Assembly: GCF_000716545.1 (NCBI RefSeq)
Contig: NZ_JNWZ01000010.1
Location: forward strand, 50,561 to 114,560
Source: Kitasatospora phosalacinea
GTDB taxonomy: Bacteria > Actinomycetota > Actinomycetes > Streptomycetales > Streptomycetaceae
Reading direction: 5' to 3'
DNA: 64,000 nucleotides
Shown here: one piece after another, positions 50,319-59,322 of the stretch
Layout: each line of letters opens with the position of its first letter
How positions within the stretch are numbered: position 1 is the stretch's first letter
Notes under the pieces: model-generated
The model's database searches: none
Told to the model about the DNA's origin: nothing
What the model saw: the letters and a program-made list of their open reading frames with translations, nothing else
Made by a program: the position numbers and the translations under genes

Positions 50319-51479
50319 ATGATCACACCCGGCCCCTCCGAGCCGCCGTCCGGCCGGCCGCCCGAGCCGCCGTTCCTCCCGGGGCTGGACCTCTCCCGGG
50401 CGCTGTACGAGGAGGCCGTCCGGCCGCTGCTGGCGAGCGCCCACCCGGGGCTGCGGTACGCGGCCGCGCGGATCGGCGCCGGGTCGGAGGTGCTCGGTTT
50501 CGACACCGCCCGCTCCACCGACCACGACTGGGGTCCGCGCCTGCAGCTCTTCCTCGCCCCCGCCGACGCGCGGCGGCACGGCCGGGCGGTCCACGACCTG
50601 CTCGCCGCCCGCCTGCCCGGCGAGATCCGCGGCTGGTCCACCCACTACCGCGGCACCGGGAACCCGGACGACCCGGTCAGCCACCTGGAGCCGGCGCCCG
50701 CCGACGGCCCGGTCGACCACCGGGTCACCGTCGGCGACCTGCCCGGCTGGCTTGCCGAACGCCTCGGCCCGCCCGCCGCCGCCTGGGCCGACGCCGCGCC
50801 CGGCCCCCTCGACTGGCTGGCCCTGCCGCAGCAGCGGCTCGCCGAGTTCACCGGCGGCGCGGTCTTCCACGACGGCCTCGGCACCTTCACCGCCGCCCGC
50901 GAACGCCTGCGCTGGTACCCCGACCAGGTGTGGCGCCACCTGCTGGCCTGCCAGTGGCAGCGGATCGCCCAGGAGGAGGCCTTCGCCGGCCGCTGCGCCG
51001 AAGCCGGTGACGACCTCGGCGGTGCTCTGGTCACCGCCCACCTGGTGCGCGACCTGATGCGGCTGGCCTTCCTGATGGGCCGCCGCTACGCCCCGTACGA
51101 CAAGTGGTTCGGCAGCGCCTTCGCCCGTCTGGAGACCGCCCCCGCCCTGGCGCCCGCCCTGCGCGCCGCCCTGGCCGCCCCCGACCCGCGGGCCCGCGAA
51201 CGGCACCTGTGCGAGGCGTACGAGGCCGCGGCCCGCGCCCACAACGCGCTCGGCCTGACCGAGCCGCTCGACCCGGCCCGCCGCCGCTACTACGGCCGCC
51301 CGTACCTGGTGCTGCACGCCGACCGCTTCGCCCGGGCCCTGCAACGGACGGTCACCGAACCGCGGTTGCGCGACCGCCCGCTGACCGGGGCCGTCGACCA
51401 GTGGGCCGACAGCACCGACCTGCTGGCCCACCCGCGCGCCGTCCGCGCCGCCGTCGACGCCGTCGGGACGGACCGCTGA
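50319..51479 (+). CDS. DUF4037 domain-containing nucleotidyltransferase-like protein
   Basis: A 386-aa protein. The N-terminal region holds a nucleotidyltransferase-like signature GSEVLGFDTARSTDHDWGPRL (G55 region, D62, D68, D70) related to aminoglycoside adenylyltransferases. The helical C-terminus (residues about 200-380) contains LVRDLMRLAFLMGRRYAPYDKWFG, the DUF4037 core. It may transfer nucleotides to a small molecule; the substrate is unknown. The ATG lies 7 nt after CACAGT (50306-50311), suggesting a leaderless transcript. Confidence 0.87.
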   Translation: MITPGPSEPPSGRPPEPPFLPGLDLSRALYEEAVRPLLASAHPGLRYAAARIGAGSEVLGFDTARSTDHDWGPRLQLFLAPADARRHGRAVHDLLAARLPGEIRGWSTHYRGTGNPDDPVSHLEPAPADGPVDHRVTVGDLPGWLAERLGPPAAAWADAAPGPLDWLALPQQRLAEFTGGAVFHDGLGTFTAARERLRWYPDQVWRHLLACQWQRIAQEEAFAGRCAEAGDDLGGALVTAHLVRDLMRLAFLMGRRYAPYDKWFGSAFARLETAPALAPALRAALAAPDPRARERHLCEAYEAAARAHNALGLTEPLDPARRRYYGRPYLVLHADRFARALQRTVTEPRLRDRPLTGAVDQWADSTDLLAHPRAVRAAVDAVGTDR

Positions 51480-51553
51480 CCGGTCGGACCGGTCGGGGGG
51501 CGTGCGGCGACCACCCGGCGGGGCGCTCGCACGCCGACGCGTCGAGCCGCCGG

Positions 51554-52114
51554 TCACCGCCCGCCCTGGCCGAGGTACTGCTCCAGCTGCCGCTGGTTGG
51601 CGACCACGCGCAGGCACAGGTGCCGGAAGGCGGCCAGCTCCTCGGGGGCGAAGCCGCGGAAGACCGCCGCCATCGCCCGCTGGGTGGGGGTGCGGAAGGC
51701 CTCCAGCCAGGCGCGGCCCTCGGGGGTGATGGTGGCGCGCACCGAGCGCCGGTCGGCGGGGTCGGGGACGCGGCGGACCAGCCGCTCACCCTCCAGGGTG
51801 TCGACCAGGCCGGTCACGTTGCGTGAACTGACACCGCCGGCCCGGGCGAGTTCGCCGATGCTCAGGCCGTTCTCGCCGGCGCCGCGGAGCCGGGCGAGCA
51901 CGTCCAGCGCCCCCGCGCTGAGGCCGCGCCCGCCGGCGCCGTGCGAGCGGAGCCGGTCGATCGACTGGGCGGCGGAGCGGACCGCGGCGGCGGCCTCCAG
52001 GGCGAGCGTGTCGCCGTCCTGGGCGAAGGCGCCCATGGCGGCGCGCACGCCGGGGTCGTAGAGGTGGCCGTCGGTGTCCTCGGCCGGATCGGAATTGTGT
52101 ACGTCCTTCAACAT
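51554..52114 (-). CDS. MarR family transcriptional regulator
   Basis: A 186-aa winged-helix protein: LSIGELARAGGVSSRNVTGL recognition region (about residues 85-105), the DPADRRSVRATITPEG wing, and C-terminal helices ending LEQYLGQGG. The ATG at 52114 lies 8 nt after TAGGGT (52128-52123), so this start is preferred to the longer frame. It is divergent from the molybdo-oxidoreductase operon (195 bp) and could regulate it; no clear dyad is visible in between. Confidence 0.87.
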   Translation of the reverse strand: MLKDVHNSDPAEDTDGHLYDPGVRAAMGAFAQDGDTLALEAAAAVRSAAQSIDRLRSHGAGGRGLSAGALDVLARLRGAGENGLSIGELARAGGVSSRNVTGLVDTLEGERLVRRVPDPADRRSVRATITPEGRAWLEAFRTPTQRAMAAVFRGFAPEELAAFRHLCLRVVANQRQLEQYLGQGGR

Positions 52115-52309
52115 GAAGACATACCCTAACTGCTGACGCGCCATCAGGCCAGCCCCCGCGCCGCCACGGGACGCGCCGCCCGCCCACCCGTTCGGCCCAG
52201 CGACGCGCCGCCGCAGGCGCAGCGGGCGGGCGCCGGACGGGGACGGTGGCTAGCGTCCGGCTGAGAGGACGTCGGATCGAGTGGCTCGTCGAGCGCTAGG
52301 AGAGTGCGC

Positions 52310-53434
52310 GTGGCCGGGACAGCGCCGCCCCCGCAGGGCAGACCGACCGGAGGCGGCCCGACCGGGGACGGTGCGGCGGGGGTGGTGGCCTCGGCGACCA
52401 GGTCGACGGCGGCCCGCGCCTCGCTGATCGCCGCCGCGGCCGGCGTGCTGCTGGTGGTCGCGATCGTGCTCGGCAGCCGGCTGCTGCGCGACTTCGACTC
52501 GGCGCTGGTGCCGTACGCGGTGGCCACGGTCTTCCTCACCTTCGGCGTGGTCCACCGCTACGTGGTGTGGGTCTCCGCGCCCGCCGCCCGCCGGCTGTTC
52601 ACGCAGGGCTGGAAGGCCGCGCTGTCCTGGGAGAACCTCAAGCGCTCGCCCGCCGCGCTGCCGAAGATGATCGCCACCTACCTGGGCTTCCAGAAGTTCC
52701 TCGGCGCCCGCTCGCACGCCCGCTGGGCCGCGCACCAACTCATCTTCTGGGGCTGCCTGCTGGCGGCGGCGATCACCTTCCCGCTGACCTGGGGCTGGTT
52801 CACCTTCACCTCCGCCGGCGCGGCCGGCCCGGGCTACGAGATGCGCCTGTGGGGCTTCAAGCTGTTCGGCTTCGACTCCGGCAGCTTCCTCGGCTGGGCG
52901 CTCTACCACGGCCTGGACCTGGCCGCCGTGATGGTGATCGGCGGCGCCGGCTACTTCCTGTGGCGGCGGATGCGCGACCGCGCCGCCACCACCGGCCAGC
53001 GCTTCGGCTACGACTTCCTGCCGCTGCTGGCGCTGATCACCATCTCGGTCACCGGCCTGCTGCTGACCTTCTCGGAGATGTTCCTGCACGGCGGCGGCTA
53101 CGAGTTCCTGGCCGTCCTGCACATGGCCTCGGTCGTCCTCACCCTGGTCTACCTGCCGTTCGGCAAGTTCTTCCACATCGTGCAGCGCCCGGCCGCGGTC
53201 GGCATGCAGCTGTTCAAGTACACGGCGCGGCGCCAGGGTCCGGACGCCGAGGAGCTGCGGTCCTGCAGGCGCTGCGGCCAGCCGATCGACACCGTCGCGG
53301 CGGTGGACAACCTGCGCGCCACCATGCGCGACCTGCGCCTGGGCTTCGACGAGTGGGCCGAGTACTGCCCCCGTTGCAAGCGGGTGCTGCGCGGCACCGC
53401 CTACCTGTCGAACGTCAAGCGGGGGTTCAAGTGA
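52310..53434 (+). CDS. Polytopic cytochrome-b-like protein with C-terminal 4-Cys domain
   Basis: A 374-aa membrane protein with about five or six helices. His residues in or near helices (about H142, H200, H271, H289) could ligate two b-type hemes, as in NarI-like quinol-oxidising subunits. The C-terminus carries CRRCG (C319, C322) and CPRCK (C353, C356), a zinc-ribbon or rubredoxin-like domain on the cytoplasmic side. The GTG at 52310 is preferred to 52304 for spacing from GGAG. It overlaps the Mo-enzyme gene (GTGA), so it is the likely membrane anchor and quinone module. Automatic MFS labels for such proteins would be wrong. Confidence 0.8.
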   Translation: MAGTAPPPQGRPTGGGPTGDGAAGVVASATRSTAARASLIAAAAGVLLVVAIVLGSRLLRDFDSALVPYAVATVFLTFGVVHRYVVWVSAPAARRLFTQGWKAALSWENLKRSPAALPKMIATYLGFQKFLGARSHARWAAHQLIFWGCLLAAAITFPLTWGWFTFTSAGAAGPGYEMRLWGFKLFGFDSGSFLGWALYHGLDLAAVMVIGGAGYFLWRRMRDRAATTGQRFGYDFLPLLALITISVTGLLLTFSEMFLHGGGYEFLAVLHMASVVLTLVYLPFGKFFHIVQRPAAVGMQLFKYTARRQGPDAEELRSCRRCGQPIDTVAAVDNLRATMRDLRLGFDEWAEYCPRCKRVLRGTAYLSNVKRGFK

Positions 53435-55731
53435 GCCACGAGTACGTCCCGTTGGACCCGAGCGTCGCCCCGCTCGGGACGCGCGACTTCCGCGACGCGG
53501 GCGGCCTGCCCGCCGCCGCCTGGCGGGCCGACCAGACCGAGCAGACCCTCGTCCCCACGCACTGCTGCTTCTGCGGCGTGCAGTGCGGCATGTACCTGCG
53601 GGTCGACGGCCACGGCAAGGTGTTCGGGGTCGAGCCGCGCAACCACGACATCAACCGGATGCGGCTGTGCCCCAAGGGGATCAACGCCTACCAGCAGGTC
53701 AACCACCCGGACCGGCTGACCGCGCCGCTGATGCGCCGCAGCCGCGACGAGGAGTTCCGGGAGGTGAGCTGGGAGGAGGCGCTGGACTTCACCGTCGCCG
53801 AGATCCACCGGATCCAGGCCGAGCACGGCCGGGACGCGTTCGGCATGCTCGGCGGGGCCAGCCTGTTCTCCGAGAAGACCTACCTGGTGGGCAAGTTCGC
53901 CCGGGTCGCGCTGAAGACCCGGCACGTGGACTACAACGGCCGGCTGTGCATGGTGAGCGCGGCGGGCGCCAACAAGCTGGCCTTCGGCATCGACCGGGCG
54001 GGCAACCCGTTCTCCGACATGCTGCAGACCGACTGCCTGCTGATCGCCGGGGCGAACGTCGGCGAGTGCTTCCCGGTGCTGACCCAGTACGTGTGGGGAG
54101 CCCGCGACCGGGGCGCCACCCTGATCGTGGTCGACCCGCGCGAGACCGCGGTCGCCCGCACCGCCGACATCCACGTCGCGCTCAAGTCCGGTACCGACTC
54201 GGCGTTCTTCAACGCCGTGCTGCACGTCATCGTCGAGGAGGGCCTCACCGACGAGGCGTTCCTGGCCGAGCACGCCACCGGCTGGGCCGAGGTCAAGGCC
54301 ACCGTCAAGGAGTACCCGCCCGCCCGGGCCGCCGAGATCTGCGGCGTCCCCGAGGAGCAGATCGTCCAGGTGGCCCGGATGTTCGGGCGCGCGGAGCGGG
54401 CGATGGCCTGCCACGCGCGCGGCATCGAGCACCACACCCAGGGCGTGGAGAACTGCCTGACCGTCATCAACCTGTGCGCCGCCACCGGAAACCTGGGCCG
54501 CCCCGGCGCCGGTTACGGCACCCTCACCGGCCAGGGCAACGGCCAGGGCGGCCGCGAGCACGGCCAGAAGTCCGACCTGCTGCCCGGCGGCCGCTCCATC
54601 AACGACCCGGTGCACCGTCGCCAGATCTCCGCGATCTGGGGCATCGAGGAGTCCGAACTCCCGCAGGCCGGCACCTCCATGATGGAGATGGTCTGGCAGA
54701 TGCAGCGCCACGAGATCCGCGGCCTGATCGGCGTCTGCAACAACCCCTTCGTCTCGCTGCCCAACTACGCGGTGGTGAAGGACGGTTACGACAAGCTGGA
54801 GTTCCACGCCCAGCTCGACTTCTTCCTCTCCGAGACCGCCGCCAACGCGCACGTGGTCTTCCCCGTCACCACCTGGGCCGAGGACGAGGGCGTGATGGCC
54901 AACGCCGAAGCCCGGGTGATCAAGCACAACAAGGCCCAGGAGCCGCCCGCGGGCGTGCGCACCGACACCTGGGTGATGTGCGAGCTCGCCCGACGCCTCG
55001 GCGAGGGAGGCAAGTTCGCCTTCGAGGGCTCGAAGGACGTCTTCGACGAGCTGCGCCGCGCCTCGGCCGGCACCGTGATCGACTACTACGGCATCACCTA
55101 CGACCGGCTGGAGGCCACCGGCGGCATCGTCTGGCCCTGCCCCAGCCTCGAACACCCGGGCACGCCGAGGCTGTTCGAGGACGGGAGGACCTACCACCCG
55201 GACGGCAAGGTGCACCTGCAGGTGGTGGAGTGGCGCCCGCCCGCCGACCCGTACAGCGACGAGTTCCCGATGCGGCTGACCACCGGGCGCACCGTCGCGC
55301 ACTTCCTGTCCGGCAACCAGACCCGGCGCCTCGGCGGCCTGGTCGAGCAGACGCCCCGGCCCTGGGTGGAGATCCACCCCTCGCACGGCTTCCGCAACGG
55401 CGAGCCGGTGCGGGTGGTGACGCGGCGCGGCAGCGAGGTGCTGCCCGCGCTGGTCACCGAGGCGATCCGCCCCGACCACGTGTTCGTGCCGTACCACTGG
55501 CCCTACCCGACGGCGGCCAACGCGCTGACCATCGACGCGCTGGACCCGCGCTCGAAGATCCCCGAGTACAAGGTGTGCGCGGTGCGGATCGAACGGGCCG
55601 AGGCGATCGACCCGGTGCCCGCGCCGCCGGTGCCGCCGGGCCGCGAGCCCTACCCGGAGGCCCAGGTCTCCCGCACCGACCCGCTGCCGCCGACCTCGCC
55701 GCAGGGCCGCGGCACCGCCGAGAGGGGCTGA
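53431..55731 (+). CDS. Molybdopterin (Mo-bisMGD) oxidoreductase catalytic subunit
   Basis: A 766-aa DMSO-reductase-superfamily enzyme. The N-terminal [4Fe-4S] ligands are C45-x2-C48-x3-C52 and C80. C173 in RLCMVSAAG matches the Mo-ligating Cys of NasA/NapA nitrate reductases rather than the Sec/Cys-His of formate dehydrogenases. GQGNGQGGREHGQK and the C-terminal MGD domain (MRLTTGRTVAHFLSGNQTRR) are present. No Tat signal is seen, so it should be cytoplasmic. It probably exchanges electrons with the ferredoxin and cytochrome-b-like subunits. Nitrate is the obvious candidate substrate, but no nitrate transport or nitrite reductase genes are here. Confidence 0.92.
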   Translation: MSHEYVPLDPSVAPLGTRDFRDAGGLPAAAWRADQTEQTLVPTHCCFCGVQCGMYLRVDGHGKVFGVEPRNHDINRMRLCPKGINAYQQVNHPDRLTAPLMRRSRDEEFREVSWEEALDFTVAEIHRIQAEHGRDAFGMLGGASLFSEKTYLVGKFARVALKTRHVDYNGRLCMVSAAGANKLAFGIDRAGNPFSDMLQTDCLLIAGANVGECFPVLTQYVWGARDRGATLIVVDPRETAVARTADIHVALKSGTDSAFFNAVLHVIVEEGLTDEAFLAEHATGWAEVKATVKEYPPARAAEICGVPEEQIVQVARMFGRAERAMACHARGIEHHTQGVENCLTVINLCAATGNLGRPGAGYGTLTGQGNGQGGREHGQKSDLLPGGRSINDPVHRRQISAIWGIEESELPQAGTSMMEMVWQMQRHEIRGLIGVCNNPFVSLPNYAVVKDGYDKLEFHAQLDFFLSETAANAHVVFPVTTWAEDEGVMANAEARVIKHNKAQEPPAGVRTDTWVMCELARRLGEGGKFAFEGSKDVFDELRRASAGTVIDYYGITYDRLEATGGIVWPCPSLEHPGTPRLFEDGRTYHPDGKVHLQVVEWRPPADPYSDEFPMRLTTGRTVAHFLSGNQTRRLGGLVEQTPRPWVEIHPSHGFRNGEPVRVVTRRGSEVLPALVTEAIRPDHVFVPYHWPYPTAANALTIDALDPRSKIPEYKVCAVRIERAEAIDPVPAPPVPPGREPYPEAQVSRTDPLPPTSPQGRGTAERG

Positions 55732-55736
55732 CCGCC

Positions 55737-56354
55737 GTGCTGGGACGCACCATCTTCATCGACCCGGGCCGCTGCATCGGCTGCCAGGCGTGCGTGTCGG
55801 CCTGCCGCGAGTGCGACTCGCACCGCGGCAAGTCGATGATCCACCTGGACTACCCGGACGAGGGGCGCACCGTCGCCTCGCTGCCCACCGTCTGCATGCA
55901 CTGCGAGGACCCAGTCGCCCCGTGCGCCGAGGTCTGCCCGGCCGAGGCGATCCTGATCACCGCGGACGGCGTGGTGCAGGAGGCCGATCCGACCCGCTGC
56001 ATCGGCTGCGCGAACTGCGTCAACGCCTGCCCGTTCGGCGTGCCCAAGATCGACCTGGAGGCCAAGCTCCAGATGAAGTGCAACCTCTGCTACGACCGCA
56101 CCTCCTACGGCCTGGCCCCGATGTGCGCCACGGTCTGCCCCACCGGCGCCCTGTTCTACGGCACCGTCGAGGAGTTGCAGGCGGAGCGGCCCGGGGTGGA
56201 CGTCTCCACGATGTTCGCCTTCGGCGACACCGTGGTCTCCACCGGCGTCGCCATGGTGGTGTCCGGCGAGCGGCGGGCACCCGTCCCCGGCGGAACGCTG
56301 AACCTGATCGAGGTCAACGGGCGCCCCACGCCCGGGAATGGAGCGAGGGCGTGA
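55737..56354 (+). CDS. Four-cluster 4Fe-4S ferredoxin-type electron transfer subunit
   Basis: A 205-aa protein of the DmsB/NrfC/HycB type. Four Cys quartets are visible: C13/16/19/23, C53/56/63/67, C88/91/94/98 and C115/118/130/134, enough for four [4Fe-4S] clusters, plus one extra C26. It should wire the Mo subunit to its partners. The GTG start has GAGAGGGG upstream and lies 5 bp after the Mo-enzyme stop. It overlaps the Rieske gene by 4 bp (GTGA). Confidence 0.92.
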   Translation: MLGRTIFIDPGRCIGCQACVSACRECDSHRGKSMIHLDYPDEGRTVASLPTVCMHCEDPVAPCAEVCPAEAILITADGVVQEADPTRCIGCANCVNACPFGVPKIDLEAKLQMKCNLCYDRTSYGLAPMCATVCPTGALFYGTVEELQAERPGVDVSTMFAFGDTVVSTGVAMVVSGERRAPVPGGTLNLIEVNGRPTPGNGARA

Positions 56355-56992
56355 CCAGCCCCGTCAACTCCCCCCAGCCGTACGGCCCAGAGGGCGGACC
56401 CGACGATCACCGGGCCGAGCAGGCCGCCCTGAAGGAGCGGATCAGCGCCGACTCGCTGACCACCCGGCGCGACTACCTGCGGATCGTCGCCACCGTCTCC
56501 GGCGGCCTGGTGGTCGGCTCCGCGGTGGTCTCGGCCGGCGTGCTGCACCGCCACGGGGACGGCGGCGCCGCCCCGTTGAAGGTCGCCGACCGGCTGGAGC
56601 GCGGCGAGGCGGTCAGCTTCGACTACCCGGGCGAGGACGACCGGGCGATGGCGATCCGGCTGCCCGACGGCACCCTGGTCGGCTACTCCGCGGTCTGCAC
56701 CCACCTCGCCTGCGGAGTGCTCTGGCGACGCGACCACGGAGCCGACGGCGACCTCTACTGCCCGTGCCACGAAGGGCAGTTCGACTCCCGCACCGGCGAG
56801 GTCACCGGCGGCCCGCCGCCCCGCCCGCTGCCCAAGGTGGTGGTGGTCGAGGACGCCCAGGGCGCGGTGTGGGCGCTCGGCACCGCCCGCTCCGGCGAGA
56901 GCGAGGAGGCCGGCCTCTGCCGGGGCCTGCGCGAACGCGACCCGGCCCTCGCCGAGGCGGCGGGCTGCGCGACCCGCAAGAGCGGCAAATGA
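56351..56992 (+). CDS. Tat-type membrane-anchored Rieske 2Fe-2S protein
   Basis: A 213-aa protein. An N-terminal soluble stretch is followed by the twin-arginine element TTRRDYLRI (R39-R40) and a single hydrophobic helix (IVATVSGGLVVGSAVVSAG, about 45-64). The Rieske domain (about 85-165) has C116-T-H118, C121, C137 and H140 in CTHLAC and CPCHEG. The Tat motif implies an extracytoplasmic cluster. It is within the Mo-oxidoreductase operon and may accept electrons from quinol or from the cytochrome-b-like subunit. The Cys-containing tail after 190 (GLCRG, GCAT) is unusual. Confidence 0.9.
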   Translation: MTSPVNSPQPYGPEGGPDDHRAEQAALKERISADSLTTRRDYLRIVATVSGGLVVGSAVVSAGVLHRHGDGGAAPLKVADRLERGEAVSFDYPGEDDRAMAIRLPDGTLVGYSAVCTHLACGVLWRRDHGADGDLYCPCHEGQFDSRTGEVTGGPPPRPLPKVVVVEDAQGAVWALGTARSGESEEAGLCRGLRERDPALAEAAGCATRKSGK

Positions 56993-57044
56993 CCCGCCCG
57001 GGAAGCGAACCGGCGATTCGTCGACCCACCCGTGGAGGTGCGTG

Positions 57045-57413
57045 ATGAGCGTTCCCGAAGGCCACTACCCGGAGGGCTACCGCCCCGGCAGCGACGAGCC
57101 CCGGCTCAACCGGCCCGTCCACGAGCGGTACCCGCAGATCCGCGCCACCTCCGGCTACGCCGACCCGCGGGTCTCGGCGACCGGCCCCGGCCCCGGCGCG
57201 GGCACCGACCAGCAGCCCGAGCGGTCGGCGATCCTGTCCGCCCGGGTCGCCCTGGCCGTCACCATCGTGATCGGCCAGCTGTGGGCCCTGAACACCGCCA
57301 CCAACGCCTGGATGAGCGGCCGGGTGGCCACCGCCTGGTGGTGCACCGGCTTCAGCGCCGCGTCCTTCCTGGTCGTCCTGCTCGCCTGGCGGATCTCCCC
57401 CAACGACCGCTGA
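57045..57413 (+). CDS. Small two-helix membrane protein, last gene of redox operon
   Basis: A 122-aa protein: a 65-residue soluble, Pro/Gly/Arg-rich N-terminus, then two membrane helices (ALAVTIVIGQLWALNTATNAW and FSAASFLVVLLAWRI). No Cys-x2-Cys or heme His pair is seen. GGAGG lies 6 nt before the ATG. The position 52 bp after the Rieske gene on the same strand suggests an accessory subunit or assembly factor. No family recognised. Confidence 0.7.
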   Translation: MSVPEGHYPEGYRPGSDEPRLNRPVHERYPQIRATSGYADPRVSATGPGPGAGTDQQPERSAILSARVALAVTIVIGQLWALNTATNAWMSGRVATAWWCTGFSAASFLVVLLAWRISPNDR

Positions 57414-57604
57414 CCGCAAGGAGGTTGCGGACGGTCACGATTCGCCGCCGCCCGCGCCGACAGCGTTCCCCGAACCGGCCGCGCCCCGTACGCTGTGCCC
57501 CTGGCCGCGCGGGCGGCCGACGGAACAGACCGCGGGGCGGCCGGCCGCACGCGCCGACCCCCGCAGGGGGCGCGCGCCGCGCGGGCGCGGGAAGGGCACG
57601 ACGC

Positions 57605-58477
57605 ATGACGGAGCAGCTCGCCACCGAAGCGGTCCAGCCCAGGCCGTTCCCCGACCGGCAGGCCGTGCTCCGCGCCGCCGTCCTGGTCCCCGTCACGGTG
57701 GCCCACATGTACGACACCCACCCGCACGGGCCGCTCACCCTCGCCGCCACCGAACCCGTCGGCGCGCACACCGGCGGCCTCGACTGGGACCAGGCCCGGC
57801 AGCGGCTGGTCGCCCGGCCCGCGCCCGCCCGGGTGGTCGGCGCCCGGATCGAGATCCTCACCGTCGGCGACCACCCGCTCGGCCACGCCGTCAAGCACCC
57901 CGGCGGAGAAGTGAGCTGGCCCCAGTGGGCGCAGCTCGGCGACACCCCCGTGGCCTGGCACGGACAGCCCGAACTGCTCACCGAAGGCACCGCCCACCCC
58001 TGCCGGCTGCACCTCGGCGGCGAACAGCGCGCCCTGCTGGTCCAGGCCGAGGGCGAACACGGACTGGACTTCAACGAGGCACTGCTGCGCGTCACCCGGC
58101 CGCTCGCCGAAGCACTCGACCTGCTCCCGCCCGGCCTCGACCGCACCGGGGCGCTCGGCCGCCTGACCGCCCTGCTGATCGACCGGGGCGCCCGCTACCT
58201 CGTCCCCGCCGACCCGCACGACCTGCCCGGCTGGGAGGCGCACCTGCACCTCGCCTACCGGGCCCTGGAGGCCCAGGCCCGCGCCCACCGCGACGAGCGC
58301 CCCACCCCCGCCACCGCCGCCCACCGGCCGGTCCGCTACGACGCACTGGTGCGGACCGGGGACGACGGCGGGCCGGAGATCGTGCTGACGCCGGTGCTGC
58401 GCCGGGGCGGCCAGTGGCTGGCCGCGATGGACCCGGCCGCGCTCGACCTGCCGCACTACCGCGGCGCCGGCTGGTAG
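57605..58477 (+). CDS. Conserved-looking protein of unknown function
   Basis: A 290-aa soluble protein with normal actinomycete codon use. Residues 1-40 are a basic N-terminus. A segment with HMYDTHPHGPLTLAATEPVG follows, then WPQWAQLGDTPVAWHGQPEL and a C-terminal LLTPVLRRGGQWLAAMDPAALDLPHYRGAGW-like end (split here for length: residues about 262-290). There are few Cys, no signal peptide and no motif I can name. It stands alone between the redox operon and a SHOCT protein, with a 190-bp upstream gap. Confidence 0.6.
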   Translation: MTEQLATEAVQPRPFPDRQAVLRAAVLVPVTVAHMYDTHPHGPLTLAATEPVGAHTGGLDWDQARQRLVARPAPARVVGARIEILTVGDHPLGHAVKHPGGEVSWPQWAQLGDTPVAWHGQPELLTEGTAHPCRLHLGGEQRALLVQAEGEHGLDFNEALLRVTRPLAEALDLLPPGLDRTGALGRLTALLIDRGARYLVPADPHDLPGWEAHLHLAYRALEAQARAHRDERPTPATAAHRPVRYDALVRTGDDGGPEIVLTPVLRRGGQWLAAMDPAALDLPHYRGAGW

Positions 58478-58718
58478 CGCTCCCGCCGGTCGTCCGGGCC
58501 CGGGCGGCCAGCGCGCCGAAACCCGCCGCGACCTGCGCCACCGTCCACCCGGTCTCCGAGGCTCCCGTGCCGCCGAACCTGACCCCCGTTCACCTCCTCG
58601 CCCGGCGTGCGGTGGCGCGCGCGGGGCGCGTGTGGGGCGTGCGGAGGGGCGGCCGCCGAGGTGCGATGTCCGGAATGTGGTGATACCACTCGAAGGACCT
58701 GTGGAAGGGAGCCAGTCG

Positions 58719-59123
58719 ATGGACGACTACCCGGCGCTCAACCTGTTCTGGACCATGCTGTGGCTGTTCCTGTGGATCCTGTGGTTCTTCCTGATGTTCA
58801 AGGTGCTGACGGACATCTTCCGCAGCCACGACATGGGCGGGTGGGGCAAGGCGGGCTGGACGATCTTCGTGATCGTGCTGCCCTACCTCGGCGTCCTGGT
58901 GTACCTGATCGCCCGCGGCAAGGGGATGGGCCAACGCGACCGGGCCATCGCCGCCCAGACCGAGAGCGACTTCCAGAACTACATCAGGAAGGCGGCCGGA
59001 ACCGAGGACCAGAACGCCGGGCCCCGGCACGTCGACGAACTCGCCCGCCTCGCCGACCTGAAGGACACCGGCGCGATCTCCCCGGAGGAGTTCGAGCGGG
59101 CCAAGCAGAAACTGCTCGCCTGA
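58719..59123 (+). CDS. Membrane protein with PLDc_N-like helices and SHOCT domain
   Basis: A 134-aa protein. Two closely spaced membrane helices (WTMLWLFLWILWFFLMF, about residues 9-25, and WTIFVIVLPYLGVLVYLIA, about 47-65) resemble the PLDc_N module. The C-terminal 35 residues (DELARLADLKDTGAISPEEFERAKQKLLA region) are a SHOCT oligomerisation motif. Function unknown, perhaps membrane stress or scaffolding. GGAAGGGA serves as ribosome-binding site. Confidence 0.85.
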   Translation: MDDYPALNLFWTMLWLFLWILWFFLMFKVLTDIFRSHDMGGWGKAGWTIFVIVLPYLGVLVYLIARGKGMGQRDRAIAAQTESDFQNYIRKAAGTEDQNAGPRHVDELARLADLKDTGAISPEEFERAKQKLLA

Positions 59124-59322
59124 CACCGGACGGATGGACGGGCGAGCCGACGGACGGACCACGGACATCGGACGGCGCACGCACGCAGCCCGGGCCGGAG
59201 CGGGAACCCCACCCGTACCGGCCCGGGCCGACGCGCGCACCCGCCGGGCGGCCCCCGCGGACCCGCCCGGCGAGCGGACGGGGCGGGCGGGGCGGACGAG
59301 CGGACAAGAGGAGGCCACCGGG
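59124..59322. other. Gap before SpoIIE pair
   Basis: 199 bp after the SHOCT gene. GC-rich, with no hairpin recognised; the frame upstream of 59323 is open but composed of Arg/Ala/Pro-rich low-complexity codons and is not taken as coding. Confidence 0.4.

Noticed and set aside
52310..53434. Reading the first gene of the redox operon as an MFS transporter
   Set aside because: Only about five or six helices, no MFS motif A, a C-terminal 4-Cys domain and strict coupling to a Mo enzyme argue for an electron-transfer subunit.
52567..55731. 1054-aa version of the molybdo-oxidoreductase
   Set aside because: The first about 288 residues are an out-of-frame reading of the cytochrome-b-like gene. The real start is the GTG at 53431 in the GTGA overlap.
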